From Ruminiclostridium sp. (GTDB taxonomy: Bacteria; Bacillota; Clostridia; Oscillospirales; Ruminococcaceae), in NCBI GenBank assembly GCA_024682455.1, contig JAIKZF010000109.1, forward strand, positions 1 to 42,359: a stretch of DNA of 42,359 bases, given 5' to 3'. How positions within the stretch are numbered: position 1 is the first letter of the stretch; each line of letters begins with the position of its first letter. The position numbers and the translations under genes were made by a program. The notes below the pieces were generated by a model, which did no database searches, was not told the DNA's origin, and saw only the letters and a list, made by a program, of their open reading frames with translations. Positions 23,724 through 33,035 of the stretch are shown here, in pieces.

Positions 23724-25484
23724 ATGAACATTATCGAGATAAAAAACCTTGAATTTGAATATAAAGAGTACGACGACGCGGGTGAGGTATCAAGCACGAA
23801 CCCGGTGCTGAAGGGGCTCGACCTTACCGTGCCGGAGGGGCAGTTCCTCGCGGTGCTCGGGCATAACGGCTGCGGGAAATCGACGCTCGCCAAGCACCTC
23901 AACGGCATACTCACCGCGACGAACGGGACCGTGCTTGTGAACGGAATGGACGCTTCGGACGAAGATAAGCTGTTCGACATCAGACAGACCGTCGGAATGG
24001 TGTTCCAGAATCCGGACAATCAGCTCGTGGCTACCGTAGTTGAGGAGGACGTGGCGTTCGCTCTCGAAAACCTCGGAGTGCCGCCCGCAGAGATAAGAAA
24101 GCGCGTGGACGTCGCTCTGCGGCTGGTAGATATGTACGACTACCGCGAACATTCGCCTCACCAGCTCTCGGGAGGTCAGAAGCAGCGCGTCGCGATAGCG
24201 GGAGTGCTCGCTATGAAGCCCAAGTGCATAGTGCTCGACGAGCCGACCGCCATGCTCGACCCCAAAGGCAGAGCCGAGGTCATGGACACCATTAAGCTGC
24301 TCAACGAGCAGGGCGTGACGAGAATACTGATAACCCACTATATGGACGAGGCGTGCCAGGCGGACAGAGTCATCGTAATGGACGACGGCGTCATAATCAT
24401 GGACGACGAGCCGAAGAAGATATTCGCACGTGTTGAGGAACTGAAAGCTGTCTCTCTCGATGTGCCGCAGGTCACGGAGCTTGTGTACAGGCTCCGTAAG
24501 CACGGCGTCGATGTTCCCGCCGACATTATTACCGAGCAGGAATGTGCGGAAGAGCTGCTCAAGCTCCCGCACCGCGGCAAGGCAGAAATACGCGTCGGCA
24601 CGGCCGGTGCGGACAGAAAAAGCGGAGACTATGCCACGGAGGTCAGGAACCTCACCTATAAGTACAGCGTGGGTACCCCGTTTGAAGCCACCGCTGTCGA
24701 CGATGTGAGCGTAGGCATAGAAAAGGGGCAGTTCGTCGGAGTTATCGGGCACACCGGCAGCGGAAAATCGACTCTGATACAGCACCTGAACGGACTGCTG
24801 AGACCCACCTCGGGCGAGGTGCTCGTGAACGGCAAAAACATCTGGGACAAGGACAGCGACATACGCTCGGTGCGTTTCATGGCGGGACTGGTGTTCCAAT
24901 ACTCGGAATATCAGCTCTTTGAGGACACGGTATACAAGGATATCGCGTTCGGACCGAAAAATATGGGGCTGACGAAAGAGGAGACAGACAAACGCGTGCG
25001 TGAGGCAGCCGCGGCTATGGGACTTGACGAGGAGCTTCTGGAGCGCTCGCCCTTCGACCTTTCCGGCGGGCAGAAGCGCAGAGCCGCGCTCGCTGGGGTC
25101 ATCGCGATGAGACCGGAGATACTGATACTCGACGAACCGGCTGCGGGTCTCGACCCCAAGGGCAGGGACACGGTGCTGGACGAGATCAGCGAATACCATA
25201 AGAGCTCCGGTACGACGATACTTCTTGTCTCGCACTCTATGGAGGATATAGTGAAATACGCGGAAAAGATACTTGTGATGAACAGAGGAAGGCTTTTCTG
25301 CTACGAGGATACGGACACGGTGTTCAGCCGGACGAGGGAGCTTGAACAGATAGGACTCGGCATACCGCAGATATCGCGGCTCTCGCACCTGCTGAAAGCC
25401 GGCGGCATGGACATCGGAGACGACATATATACAATAGACAGAGCGGAAGAAAGAATACTGGAGATACTGAAAACAAATGCTTAA
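23724..25484 (+). CDS. Fused energy-coupling factor ATPase (EcfA1-EcfA2 in one chain)
   Basis: 586 aa with two complete ABC nucleotide-binding domains. First half (about 1-280): Walker A GHNGCGKST (46-54), Q-loop FQNPDNQ, signature LSGGQKQR, Walker B VLDEPTAMLDP. Second half (about 305-586): GHTGSGKST (about 341-349), FQYSEYQLF, LSGGQKRR, ILDEPAAGLDP. The two halves match EcfA1 and EcfA2, normally separate proteins of about 280 aa that form the heterodimeric motor of vitamin uptake ECF transporters. The fused order agrees with ecfA1-ecfA2-ecfT-truA in other Firmicutes. Its end overlaps ecfT by 8 bp. There is no S component in the window, so it is probably a shared (group II) module. Confidence 0.93.
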   Translation: MNIIEIKNLEFEYKEYDDAGEVSSTNPVLKGLDLTVPEGQFLAVLGHNGCGKSTLAKHLNGILTATNGTVLVNGMDASDEDKLFDIRQTVGMVFQNPDNQLVATVVEEDVAFALENLGVPPAEIRKRVDVALRLVDMYDYREHSPHQLSGGQKQRVAIAGVLAMKPKCIVLDEPTAMLDPKGRAEVMDTIKLLNEQGVTRILITHYMDEACQADRVIVMDDGVIIMDDEPKKIFARVEELKAVSLDVPQVTELVYRLRKHGVDVPADIITEQECAEELLKLPHRGKAEIRVGTAGADRKSGDYATEVRNLTYKYSVGTPFEATAVDDVSVGIEKGQFVGVIGHTGSGKSTLIQHLNGLLRPTSGEVLVNGKNIWDKDSDIRSVRFMAGLVFQYSEYQLFEDTVYKDIAFGPKNMGLTKEETDKRVREAAAAMGLDEELLERSPFDLSGGQKRRAALAGVIAMRPEILILDEPAAGLDPKGRDTVLDEISEYHKSSGTTILLVSHSMEDIVKYAEKILVMNRGRLFCYEDTDTVFSRTRELEQIGLGIPQISRLSHLLKAGGMDIGDDIYTIDRAEERILEILKTNA

Positions 25485-26286
25485 TGATATAACGATAGGA
25501 CAGTTTTTTCCCGGCAGCTCCGTGATACACCGCATGGACAGCCGCTTCAAGATCGTGCTTGAGATACTGATAGTGGTAATACTGTTCGTTGCGCAGAATT
25601 TCTGGGGACTCGGGATAGCCTGCGCGTTCATACTGATGATATACGCGGCGTCGGGGATAAGCTTCAGGCTGATGCTGAAAAGCCTTAAACCCGTGCTCCC
25701 GATTATCGTGTTCACAGCGGTGCTGAACCTGCTGTTCGTCAAGGGTACAGACGCGCCGCTCATCAGCTTCTGGGTCATAAATATCTATAAAAAGGGCATC
25801 ATAACGTCGGCGTTCATGCTGCTGCGCATTGTGTTCCTGATAATCGCGATGTCGCTGCTGACATACACGACCTCGCCGATAGTGCTTACCGACGCGATAG
25901 AGAGCCTAATGAAGCCGCTGAAAAAGATAAAGTTCCCGGTGCATGAGCTGGCTATGATGATGACGATAGCGTTGAGGTTCATTCCCACGCTCATCGAGGA
26001 GACCAACAAGATAATGATGGCGCAGAAGGCGCGCGGAGCCTCGATGGACACGGGAGGTCTCATAAAGCGCGCAAGAGCTATGGTGCCGATACTGATACCG
26101 CTTTTCATCAACGCGTTCAAGCGCGCCAACGAGCTCGCGACAGCCATGGAATGCCGCTGCTACCGGGGCGGCGATGGGCGCACGAAGCTCCGGCAGCTAA
26201 AGGCGACAAGGCTCGATTTCTACGGAACGGGACTTACTCTGTGCGTGCTGGGCATCGTCATCATAAACAATATTGTTTTCGCGTGA
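25477..26286 (+). CDS. ecfT: Energy-coupling factor transporter transmembrane protein EcfT
   Basis: 269 aa with about five to six hydrophobic helices. It scaffolds the S component and couples it to the EcfA motor. The first coupling motif is conserved (AQKARGASMD), while the second, commonly A-R-G-Y, reads ECRCYRGG. The start ATG overlaps the EcfA stop by 8 bp, with GGAG upstream. The stop is one base before truA. Confidence 0.92.
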   Translation: MLNDITIGQFFPGSSVIHRMDSRFKIVLEILIVVILFVAQNFWGLGIACAFILMIYAASGISFRLMLKSLKPVLPIIVFTAVLNLLFVKGTDAPLISFWVINIYKKGIITSAFMLLRIVFLIIAMSLLTYTTSPIVLTDAIESLMKPLKKIKFPVHELAMMMTIALRFIPTLIEETNKIMMAQKARGASMDTGGLIKRARAMVPILIPLFINAFKRANELATAMECRCYRGGDGRTKLRQLKATRLDFYGTGLTLCVLGIVIINNIVFA

Positions 26287-26287
26287 T

Positions 26288-27061
26288 ATGAGAAATCTTA
26301 AAGTTTGCATAGCCTACAACGGCACAGCCTACCACGGCTGGCAGAGACAGAACAACAACATCACAGTGCAGCAGCTCATTGAGGAGCGCATCGGTAAGAT
26401 AACGGACAGCAGAGTCACGGTGCACGGCTGCTCACGAACCGACGCGGGTGTGCACGCGAGGGAGTTTCATTTCAGCTTCACTACCGGGTCGGCGATACCC
26501 TGCGGAGGGCTCATGAGAGCTCTCAACGCCACTCTGCCCGACGATATCGCCGTGCTGTCCTGCGAGGAAGCTCCGGAGAACTTCCACGCGCGCTTCTCCG
26601 CAAAGGGCAAGGAATATGTTTATCTCGTGAACAACGCGGCTCATAAGGACCCGTTCGGGAATAAGCTTGCGCTGTTCTACCCGTACAGGCTGGACGAGAA
26701 GAGACTAGACGAGGCTTCAAAGCTTTTTGTCGGGACGCACGATTTCGCGGCTTTCTGCAAGGCCGATGCAAAGGAGCATCTCGCCACCACCGTGCGTACG
26801 ATATGGGACGCAAAGGTCACAAGAAGCGCGGATACCGTGAGCTTCACGGTAAGCGGTGACGGGTTCCTGCACAATATGGTACGAATAATCGTGGGTACTC
26901 TCATATATATAAACGAAGGGAAACGCACCGAGGAGGATATCCTGCGCTCGCTGGAAACGGGAGAAAGAGATATCGCGGGGATAACGATACCTCCCCACGG
27001 ACTGTACCTGAACAAAGTTTTCTACACCGAAAGGGAAACGAAAAAAGATGAAAATACTTGA
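26288..27061 (+). CDS. truA: tRNA pseudouridine(38-40) synthase TruA
   Basis: 257 aa. Isomerises uridines 38-40 of the tRNA anticodon arm. The catalytic Asp52 lies in CSRTDAGVHAREF; YNGTAYHGWQRQ, FHARFSAKGKEYVY and FLHNMVRIIVGTL are also typical. The start at 26288 is one base after the ecfT stop and lacks its own ribosome binding site, so it is coupled. The 3' end overlaps the next gene by 14 bp. Confidence 0.96.
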   Translation: MRNLKVCIAYNGTAYHGWQRQNNNITVQQLIEERIGKITDSRVTVHGCSRTDAGVHAREFHFSFTTGSAIPCGGLMRALNATLPDDIAVLSCEEAPENFHARFSAKGKEYVYLVNNAAHKDPFGNKLALFYPYRLDEKRLDEASKLFVGTHDFAAFCKADAKEHLATTVRTIWDAKVTRSADTVSFTVSGDGFLHNMVRIIVGTLIYINEGKRTEEDILRSLETGERDIAGITIPPHGLYLNKVFYTERETKKDENT

Positions 27062-28325
27062 AAGTGAGGAACAGCGCGTCAAGGACGCCGCCGAGGCAAA
27101 GGAAATAAAACAGGCCATGAACGCCGGCAGTAAAAACAACGCGACCGACCTCACGAAATACAGAAAAAAGAAAAAACGCAGCAAATATATCGTCAGACTG
27201 CTCATAATCCTCGCGGTCGTCACCGTCTTCGCGGTGGTATGGATAAACGCCGACAAGATATTCGAGCCCCTGCGAGGCATAGCGTCAAAGGTAGAGACAA
27301 AGACCTCCTACGACGAGGGCTTCCCCGTCGAACTGCCCGGAAGCGCCCGGTACTCGCTCATGCGCACGGGCGAGGGCTTCACTCTGCTGACGGACACCTA
27401 CCTCTACTCCTACGACACGGACGGAGCGCAGATATACGCCCTTAAGCACGGCTACAACAATCCCGAGCTCTCGACCAGCGAAAAGCGCATACTGCTGTTT
27501 GACAAGTCGGGCTATAACTTCTCGCTGTACAGCAGAACGAGCCTGATGTACAAGAAGGCTGTGGACGATAAGATAATGTACGCCTCTGTGGGCAACGATA
27601 ACCTTACAGCCGTGGTCACCCGCTCGGACAGATACTCGAACATTCTGTACATCTACGACGACGGCGGCAACTGGAAGTATACCCGCAAATTCGCGGACGA
27701 GAACGTGATACAGGTGAGCATGCCCGGAGACGGGGAGCATATCATCGTTTCCACGCTGAGCTCGCTCAACGGCGACATCATCACGAACATCTACAAGTTC
27801 TCGATAAAGAGCGCAGACGGGAATATCTGGCGGTACACGTTCCGCAACAACAGTCTGCCATGCGGGCTGTACTCTGACAAGGAGAACGTCATCGCGGTAT
27901 GCGACAACACGGTACTGTCGCTGAAATCGGCTGACGGAACGCTCAGCGGGAGCTTCCCGTTCTCGGGAACTCTGCGCGGCCTCTCGATATCGCCGGAATA
28001 CACCGCGATACTGTGCAACGACATATCATCAAGCCGTCATACCGTGACCGTGCTCGACGCGAACGCCGCCGAGGTCGGCACAGCGAACGTCAGCTCAAAT
28101 ACCGTGGATATACTGGCGGACGACAGCGGTATCTACGTACTTGACGGCACGAAGCTCAGGATCTTCGACCACACCATGACCGACGAGAACGACGTCGCGG
28201 TCGAGAACGAGGGCTACACCGAGCTTATACGGATAGGCGGCAGCGCGTTCATGCTGGGATATCGGAATATAGACAAAACAGAACTGCCCTCGGCGAAAAA
28301 GCCCGAGGCGCAGGAGAAAGAATAG
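27048..28325 (+). CDS. DUF5711-like membrane-anchored beta-propeller-type protein
   Basis: 425 aa. A charged cytoplasmic N-terminus (about 1-45, ending KKKKRSKYIVR) precedes one transmembrane helix (about 47-66), and the rest is an extracytoplasmic, beta-rich domain (YLYSYDTDGAQIYAL, KRILLFDKSG, TAVVTRSDRY and similar repeating strands) with the look of a beta-propeller. This agrees with DUF5711 as I recall it; function unknown. It overlaps truA by 14 bp and is followed after 8 nt by a CvpA-like gene. Confidence 0.75.
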   Translation: MKILESEEQRVKDAAEAKEIKQAMNAGSKNNATDLTKYRKKKKRSKYIVRLLIILAVVTVFAVVWINADKIFEPLRGIASKVETKTSYDEGFPVELPGSARYSLMRTGEGFTLLTDTYLYSYDTDGAQIYALKHGYNNPELSTSEKRILLFDKSGYNFSLYSRTSLMYKKAVDDKIMYASVGNDNLTAVVTRSDRYSNILYIYDDGGNWKYTRKFADENVIQVSMPGDGEHIIVSTLSSLNGDIITNIYKFSIKSADGNIWRYTFRNNSLPCGLYSDKENVIAVCDNTVLSLKSADGTLSGSFPFSGTLRGLSISPEYTAILCNDISSSRHTVTVLDANAAEVGTANVSSNTVDILADDSGIYVLDGTKLRIFDHTMTDENDVAVENEGYTELIRIGGSAFMLGYRNIDKTELPSAKKPEAQEKE

Positions 28326-28333
28326 GAGATAAT

Positions 28334-29374
28334 ATGGGAAGTGAATTTTTCTGGTTCCTCGATCTGCTTGCTCTGGCGATCTTTGCGGTCCACATTTACC
28401 GCGGCGCCACAAAGGGAGCAGTCGCGGTGCTGATAAGCGCGGTATCCGCCGTGCTTGCGCTGATAGTGGCTTTCTCGTTCTCTGGAATGATCTCGGAGAG
28501 CCTTTACAACAGCCTGATAAAGGATAAGGTGGAGAGCTACGTCGAGAACAGCATAGAGTCCGCGTTCGGCGGAGGCGGACAGGATACGCGTTCGGATATA
28601 GATATGTCGAAGGCTATGATAAAGGACAAATACCTGTCGGAGATAACGATGAAATTCGACGCTACGGACAGGGCGACGCTCGACCTGTCGTCGGTAGACC
28701 TCTCGGAGACCGGTATCGGCGACGCGGACCTGTCACCCTTCGGGCTGAGCGACGAGACTGACCTACAGAACGTCAGCGCCGGTACGGTCACGGTGATGAA
28801 GGCAGACTACGAGAAGTACGGTATCGAAAACATCGTTCTCGCAAGAGTGATCGCAGCCAACATAGCCTCGGAGAAGCTGGAGAACTCGCTGAACGAGATC
28901 GGCGGCAAGCTGTCCGAGACCTATGCCGTCAATCTTAAGAATTTCGGCAAGGATCTGTCGGCAGGCAGCTCGGACGCGATATACTCGGTGGTCGTGGCTC
29001 TCGTTTCGGCAAACGCCGCCGATTACGGAGAACAGATAATGGAACACATCGTCTCGCCAATGGTGCTGCCGCCGCTGAGGATAATAATATTCCTGGTGTT
29101 ATTCATACTCACGGTGACAATACTTAATCTCATAGCGAGCGTCACAAAGCTGATAAACCGCATACCCGTGCTGGGAAAGGTCAACGGAGTGCTCGGAGCG
29201 GTGCTGGGCTTTATCGAGAGCATCATAATGCTGCTGATCCTATGCCTTGTGATGAAGCTCGCGATAACGCTGTGCGGGAACTCGCTGGTATTCATCAACG
29301 AGCCGACGATAGACAAGACTTTCATTTTCAGATTCTTCTACGCGCTCAATCCCCTTACCGCGATAAGGTTCTGA
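28334..29374 (+). CDS. CvpA family membrane protein
   Basis: 346 aa. N-terminal hydrophobic segments (about 5-55) with a typical start (FFWFLDLLALAIFAVHIYRG), a long extracytoplasmic middle region (about 60-230), and two or three C-terminal helices (about 235-320) containing NLIASVTKLINRIPVLGKVNGVLGAVLGF, which is the CvpA-like signature. CvpA proteins are needed for colicin V production in E. coli and are otherwise poorly understood. AGGAG overlaps the stop of the preceding gene. The long middle insert makes it longer than usual CvpA (about 160-180 aa). Confidence 0.75.
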   Translation: MGSEFFWFLDLLALAIFAVHIYRGATKGAVAVLISAVSAVLALIVAFSFSGMISESLYNSLIKDKVESYVENSIESAFGGGGQDTRSDIDMSKAMIKDKYLSEITMKFDATDRATLDLSSVDLSETGIGDADLSPFGLSDETDLQNVSAGTVTVMKADYEKYGIENIVLARVIAANIASEKLENSLNEIGGKLSETYAVNLKNFGKDLSAGSSDAIYSVVVALVSANAADYGEQIMEHIVSPMVLPPLRIIIFLVLFILTVTILNLIASVTKLINRIPVLGKVNGVLGAVLGFIESIIMLLILCLVMKLAITLCGNSLVFINEPTIDKTFIFRFFYALNPLTAIRF

Positions 29375-29424
29375 TAAAATAATATAAAGATATTGAACGT
29401 AATATCGGAAACGGAGAAGCATAT

Positions 29425-31872
29425 ATGGATATGATGTGTTCAAGATGCCGTAAAAGACCCGCGGTGGTTTTCATGTCGGGTATGAGCGGCAGCCAGAAAT
29501 TCGAGAACGGCTACTGCCTCAAGTGCGCTAAGGAGCTCGGCATACCGCAGGTGGACAACTACCTCAAGCAGATGGGGCTTTCGGATATCGACCTCGACGC
29601 CGACCCCATGGCAATGTTCGGCGACAGGTTCAGCGCGCCCGAGGACGACGATTACGACGACGAGGAGGAGATCTCCGCGGAGGACGGCGATGTAACCGAG
29701 AACGATGAAGACGAGACGGAGGAGAACGACGAGGATCGTCCCGACGCCTTCAAACAGGGCGGCACCATGCCCGCGTTCTTCCAGAGGTTCTTCAACGCGT
29801 CCTCAAACGGAGCAGCTCCTCCCGCCGGCGGCGACAGCGCGAAATCCGACACATCGCGCAAGGAAAAGGAAAGAAAGAAGAAGGCGGAGAAGAACAAGAA
29901 ATTCCTGAACACCTTCTGCACTAACCTGACCGAAAACGCCCGCACCGGAAAGACCGACCGCATAATCGGCCGCGACAAGGAGATCGAGCGCGTGATACAG
30001 ATACTCTCCCGCCGCTCGAAGAACAACCCCTGCCTCATCGGTGAGCCCGGCGTCGGCAAGACCGCGATAGCCGAGGGTATAGCGCAGCGTATCGTCGAGG
30101 GCAGGGTACCGTTCAGGCTCCAGGATAAGGAGCTTTATCTGCTTGACCTTACCGCCCTTGTCGCCGGAACACAGTTCAGGGGACAGTTCGAGAGCCGCGT
30201 GAAATCCCTTATCGAGGAGATAAAGATAAACGGCAACATCATGCTCTTCATCGACGAGGTGCACAATCTCGTCGGCACAGGAGACAGCGAGGGTACTATG
30301 AACGCCGCGAATATGTTCAAGCCCGCCCTCTCCCGCGGCGAATTGCAGGTTATCGGCGCGACGACTTTTAACGAGTACAGAAAGTACATCGAGAAGGACG
30401 CGGCTCTCGAAAGGCGCTTCCAGCCCGTCACCGTAAACGAGCCCACCATAGACGAGACCGTCGAGCTGCTTCGCGGCATCAAGGGCTACTACGAACAGCA
30501 TCACAAGATCACGATCGACGCGGAGCTCATAAGACCCTGCGTTACGCTGTCCGAGCGCTATATCACAGACAGATACCTGCCCGACAAGGCGATAGACCTA
30601 CTGGACGAGGCCTCCGCGTGCGCGAGCATCAGGAGCGCCGAGCTGACGGCTTACGAAAAGTGCCTCAAAAAAGCAAAGGAGCTCGAGGTGCGCGAGTCCG
30701 AGCTTGCCGGAGCGAAAGAGCCCGACTACGAAAAGCTGGCCGAGGTCAAGACCGAGAAAGCCAAGAACGACGCGGAGCTTGAACGCCTCAAACCCCTCGC
30801 GGAAAAAGTAAAGCTCACCGCGGCGGACCTCTCCACAGTCATCGAGATGTGGACGGGTATCCCCGCGAAGAAGATAATGGAGACCGAGTTCAGGAAGATA
30901 TCCGGACTGGAGGCTACGCTCAAATCGAAGATAATCGGACAGGACGAGGCGTGCGAAAAGGTCGCGAAGGCTGTCAAGCGCTCCCGCGTGAACCTTACTA
31001 CCAAGCGCAGACCCGCTTCCTTCATCTTTGTGGGTCCCACCGGAGTCGGCAAGACCCAGCTCGTCAAGGTGCTGTCCGAGGAGCTTTTCAGCGGAGTTGA
31101 GCCTCTTATCAGGCTCGATATGTCCGAATATATGGAAAAGCACAGCGTATCTAAAATAATCGGCTCGCCTCCCGGATATGTGGGCTTCGACGACGCGGGA
31201 CAGCTCACCGAGAAGGTGCGCCGCAGACCCTACTCCGTCATTCTCTTCGATGAGATAGAAAAGGCTCACCCGGACGTTATGAACATTCTGCTCCAGATAC
31301 TCGACGAGGGCAGGATAAGCGATTCGCACGGCAAGAACGTAAACTTTGAGAACACGCTGATATGCATGACCTCGAACGCGGGCTCGTCCTCGGGCGAGTC
31401 GGGAATGGGCTTCGGAAAGACGACCGGCGACCTGTCAAAGGAAAAAGCGATGAAGGCGCTGAAAGAATTCCTGCGCCCCGAGTTCCTCGGAAGAGTAGAT
31501 GAAGTCGTTGTGTTCTCGCCGCTTACGAAGGAGAACTACGCCGATATCGCGAAGCTTCAGCTCGACGATACCGTGAAGGCTCTCGCGGAGAACGGTACGA
31601 CCCTGAACATCGACGCATCGGCATATAAATATATCGCCGAAAAGTCTCACGGCGGCAAGTACGGCGGACGCGACATCCTCCGCGTCATCCGCGAGGAAGT
31701 CGAGGACCCGATAGCCGAGCTGCTGATAAGGACGGACTCGCCCTCCGGCAGAACGATAGAGCTTTCCGCGAACGACAGCGGCATCATCGTGCAGGAACAG
31801 GAGACCGCTCCGGATAAGTCCGACACTCCGGCGGATATCCCCGTCAGCGATGATGAGAAAAAGGATCAGTAA
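29425..31872 (+). CDS. ClpE-like AAA+ unfoldase with zinc-finger N-terminus
   Basis: 815 aa. Two AAA+ modules: D1 with GEPGVGKT (about 206-213) and [11 protein letters not shown]2 with GPTGVGKT (about 537-544) and [12 protein letters not shown]. Between them is a coiled-coil middle region (about 410-470). The N-terminus is not a Clp_N repeat but a zinc finger (Cys5, Cys8, Cys31, Cys34), as in ClpE, followed by a very acidic linker (about 73-107) and a basic segment. GMGFGK in D2 resembles the ClpP-binding tripeptide loop (VGF in ClpC), so it may feed ClpP. ClpE is normally heat-shock induced through CtsR, but no CtsR operator is visible. A GGAG precedes the ATG. Confidence 0.88.
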   Translation: MDMMCSRCRKRPAVVFMSGMSGSQKFENGYCLKCAKELGIPQVDNYLKQMGLSDIDLDADPMAMFGDRFSAPEDDDYDDEEEISAEDGDVTENDEDETEENDEDRPDAFKQGGTMPAFFQRFFNASSNGAAPPAGGDSAKSDTSRKEKERKKKAEKNKKFLNTFCTNLTENARTGKTDRIIGRDKEIERVIQILSRRSKNNPCLIGEPGVGKTAIAEGIAQRIVEGRVPFRLQDKELYLLDLTALVAGTQFRGQFESRVKSLIEEIKINGNIMLFIDEVHNLVGTGDSEGTMNAANMFKPALSRGELQVIGATTFNEYRKYIEKDAALERRFQPVTVNEPTIDETVELLRGIKGYYEQHHKITIDAELIRPCVTLSERYITDRYLPDKAIDLLDEASACASIRSAELTAYEKCLKKAKELEVRESELAGAKEPDYEKLAEVKTEKAKNDAELERLKPLAEKVKLTAADLSTVIEMWTGIPAKKIMETEFRKISGLEATLKSKIIGQDEACEKVAKAVKRSRVNLTTKRRPASFIFVGPTGVGKTQLVKVLSEELFSGVEPLIRLDMSEYMEKHSVSKIIGSPPGYVGFDDAGQLTEKVRRRPYSVILFDEIEKAHPDVMNILLQILDEGRISDSHGKNVNFENTLICMTSNAGSSSGESGMGFGKTTGDLSKEKAMKALKEFLRPEFLGRVDEVVVFSPLTKENYADIAKLQLDDTVKALAENGTTLNIDASAYKYIAEKSHGGKYGGRDILRVIREEVEDPIAELLIRTDSPSGRTIELSANDSGIIVQEQETAPDKSDTPADIPVSDDEKKDQ

Positions 31873-31902
31873 TAACACCGCAGCGCGGAGGAATATAATA
31901 CT

Positions 31903-32595
31903 ATGAAGACCGCGATAATAACCGGCGGCACGGGAGCTATCGGCTCCGCGCTGGTCGGGGAATTTGCGAAGGACTATACGGTCGTGTTCACATACCGGGC
32001 TGACGTGACCGCGGCGGATAAGCTCCGCGACAGATACGGAGCCGTGCCGGTGAAGTGCGACTTTTCGGAGCCCGGAGCTTATCACGCTATGGACGCATAT
32101 GCCGGGGACTGCTCCCTGCTGATAAACAACGCCGGGATAGCGCAGATCAAGCTGTTCGGCGACACCACGGACGAGGACTGGGCAGAAATGACGGCTGTGA
32201 ACTACACCTCCCCCGCCCTGCTGACCCGTGAGGTCACACGTGGCATGATACGCAGACATTCCGGCTGCGTGATAAATATTTCCTCGGTGTGGGGAGTTCA
32301 CGGAGCCTCCTGCGAAGCCGCGTACTCGGCGGCAAAGGCGGGACTGATAGGCTTCACGAAAGCTCTCGCCAAGGAGCTCGGGCCCTCGGGCATACGCGTA
32401 AACTGCATAGCTCCGGGAGTTATCGAGAGCCCCATGAACGGTCATCTGAGCGAGGAAGAAATGCGGGAGCTCATTGACGCCACGCCGCTCATGCGTCTCG
32501 GAAAGCCGGAGGAGATCGCGCACGCGGCGCGCTTCTTCGAGCAGAACGGCTTCACCACCGGACAGACGCTCGGTGTTGACGGCGGGTTTTATTAA
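31903..32595 (+). CDS. Short-chain dehydrogenase/reductase (SDR family)
   Basis: 230 aa. NAD(P)-dependent oxidoreductase with the dinucleotide motif TGGTGAIG (7-14), NNAG, catalytic Ser (NISSVWG), Tyr141 and Lys145 (YSAAK), and the C-terminal TGQTLGVDGG. The family includes FabG and the YmfI-type EF-P 5-aminopentanone reductase; which applies cannot be told. There is no adjacent fatty-acid cluster. GGAGG at 31887-31891 supports the ATG. Confidence 0.88.
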   Translation: MKTAIITGGTGAIGSALVGEFAKDYTVVFTYRADVTAADKLRDRYGAVPVKCDFSEPGAYHAMDAYAGDCSLLINNAGIAQIKLFGDTTDEDWAEMTAVNYTSPALLTREVTRGMIRRHSGCVINISSVWGVHGASCEAAYSAAKAGLIGFTKALAKELGPSGIRVNCIAPGVIESPMNGHLSEEEMRELIDATPLMRLGKPEEIAHAARFFEQNGFTTGQTLGVDGGFY

Positions 32596-32618
32596 TTGAC
32601 AAAAAGGGAGACGTTGAA

Positions 32619-33023
32619 ATGGAAATATCTAGCGGTGAAATGAACGCTTCACTGAATTCATATCTGATAGCAGGAGAGAAAAGCATCTCCCCCGTGCTCG
32701 GTATGATAAAGAAGAACACAAAAAATTACATGAAGCCGTCAAGTGAGTTCGTGTATGTTACCGTCACCACACTTGACAGGATAATACTGTATCACTTCGA
32801 TGAATATTCGAGCTACTGCGAATACTTCACCTTTGATACGCTCATAATGGGCGACCTGCACAGATCGGCGAGCGGTATGTATTCCATAGAGCTCAGCTTC
32901 CTGACCGAAAAGGGTACCCGCACGGTAAACATGAGCATACCCGCGAAGGTACAGGGCAAGGATTTCCCCAATCAGGGAATGAACGCCGAATTTCTGTATC
33001 AGTTTCTCGACAGCAAAATGTGA
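32619..33023 (+). CDS. Hypothetical protein of unknown function
   Basis: 134 aa, soluble, no signal peptide or membrane helix. Beta-rich middle (EFVYVTVTTLDRIILYHFD, YSIELSFLTEKGTRTVNMS), so it may be a small PH-like or lipocalin-like domain, but this is a guess. AAGGGAG at 32604-32610 precedes the ATG. The stop codon TGA overlaps the ribosome binding site of the MurL-like gene, so the two are probably coupled. Confidence 0.7.
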   Translation: MEISSGEMNASLNSYLIAGEKSISPVLGMIKKNTKNYMKPSSEFVYVTVTTLDRIILYHFDEYSSYCEYFTFDTLIMGDLHRSASGMYSIELSFLTEKGTRTVNMSIPAKVQGKDFPNQGMNAEFLYQFLDSKM

Positions 33024-33035
33024 GGAGTTGTTTTT

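Noticed and set aside
29389-29406. Inverted repeat GATATT/AATATC upstream of the ClpE-like gene as a CtsR operator
   Set aside because: It does not match the CtsR heptad repeat (GGTCAAA type) and the arms are only 6 bp.
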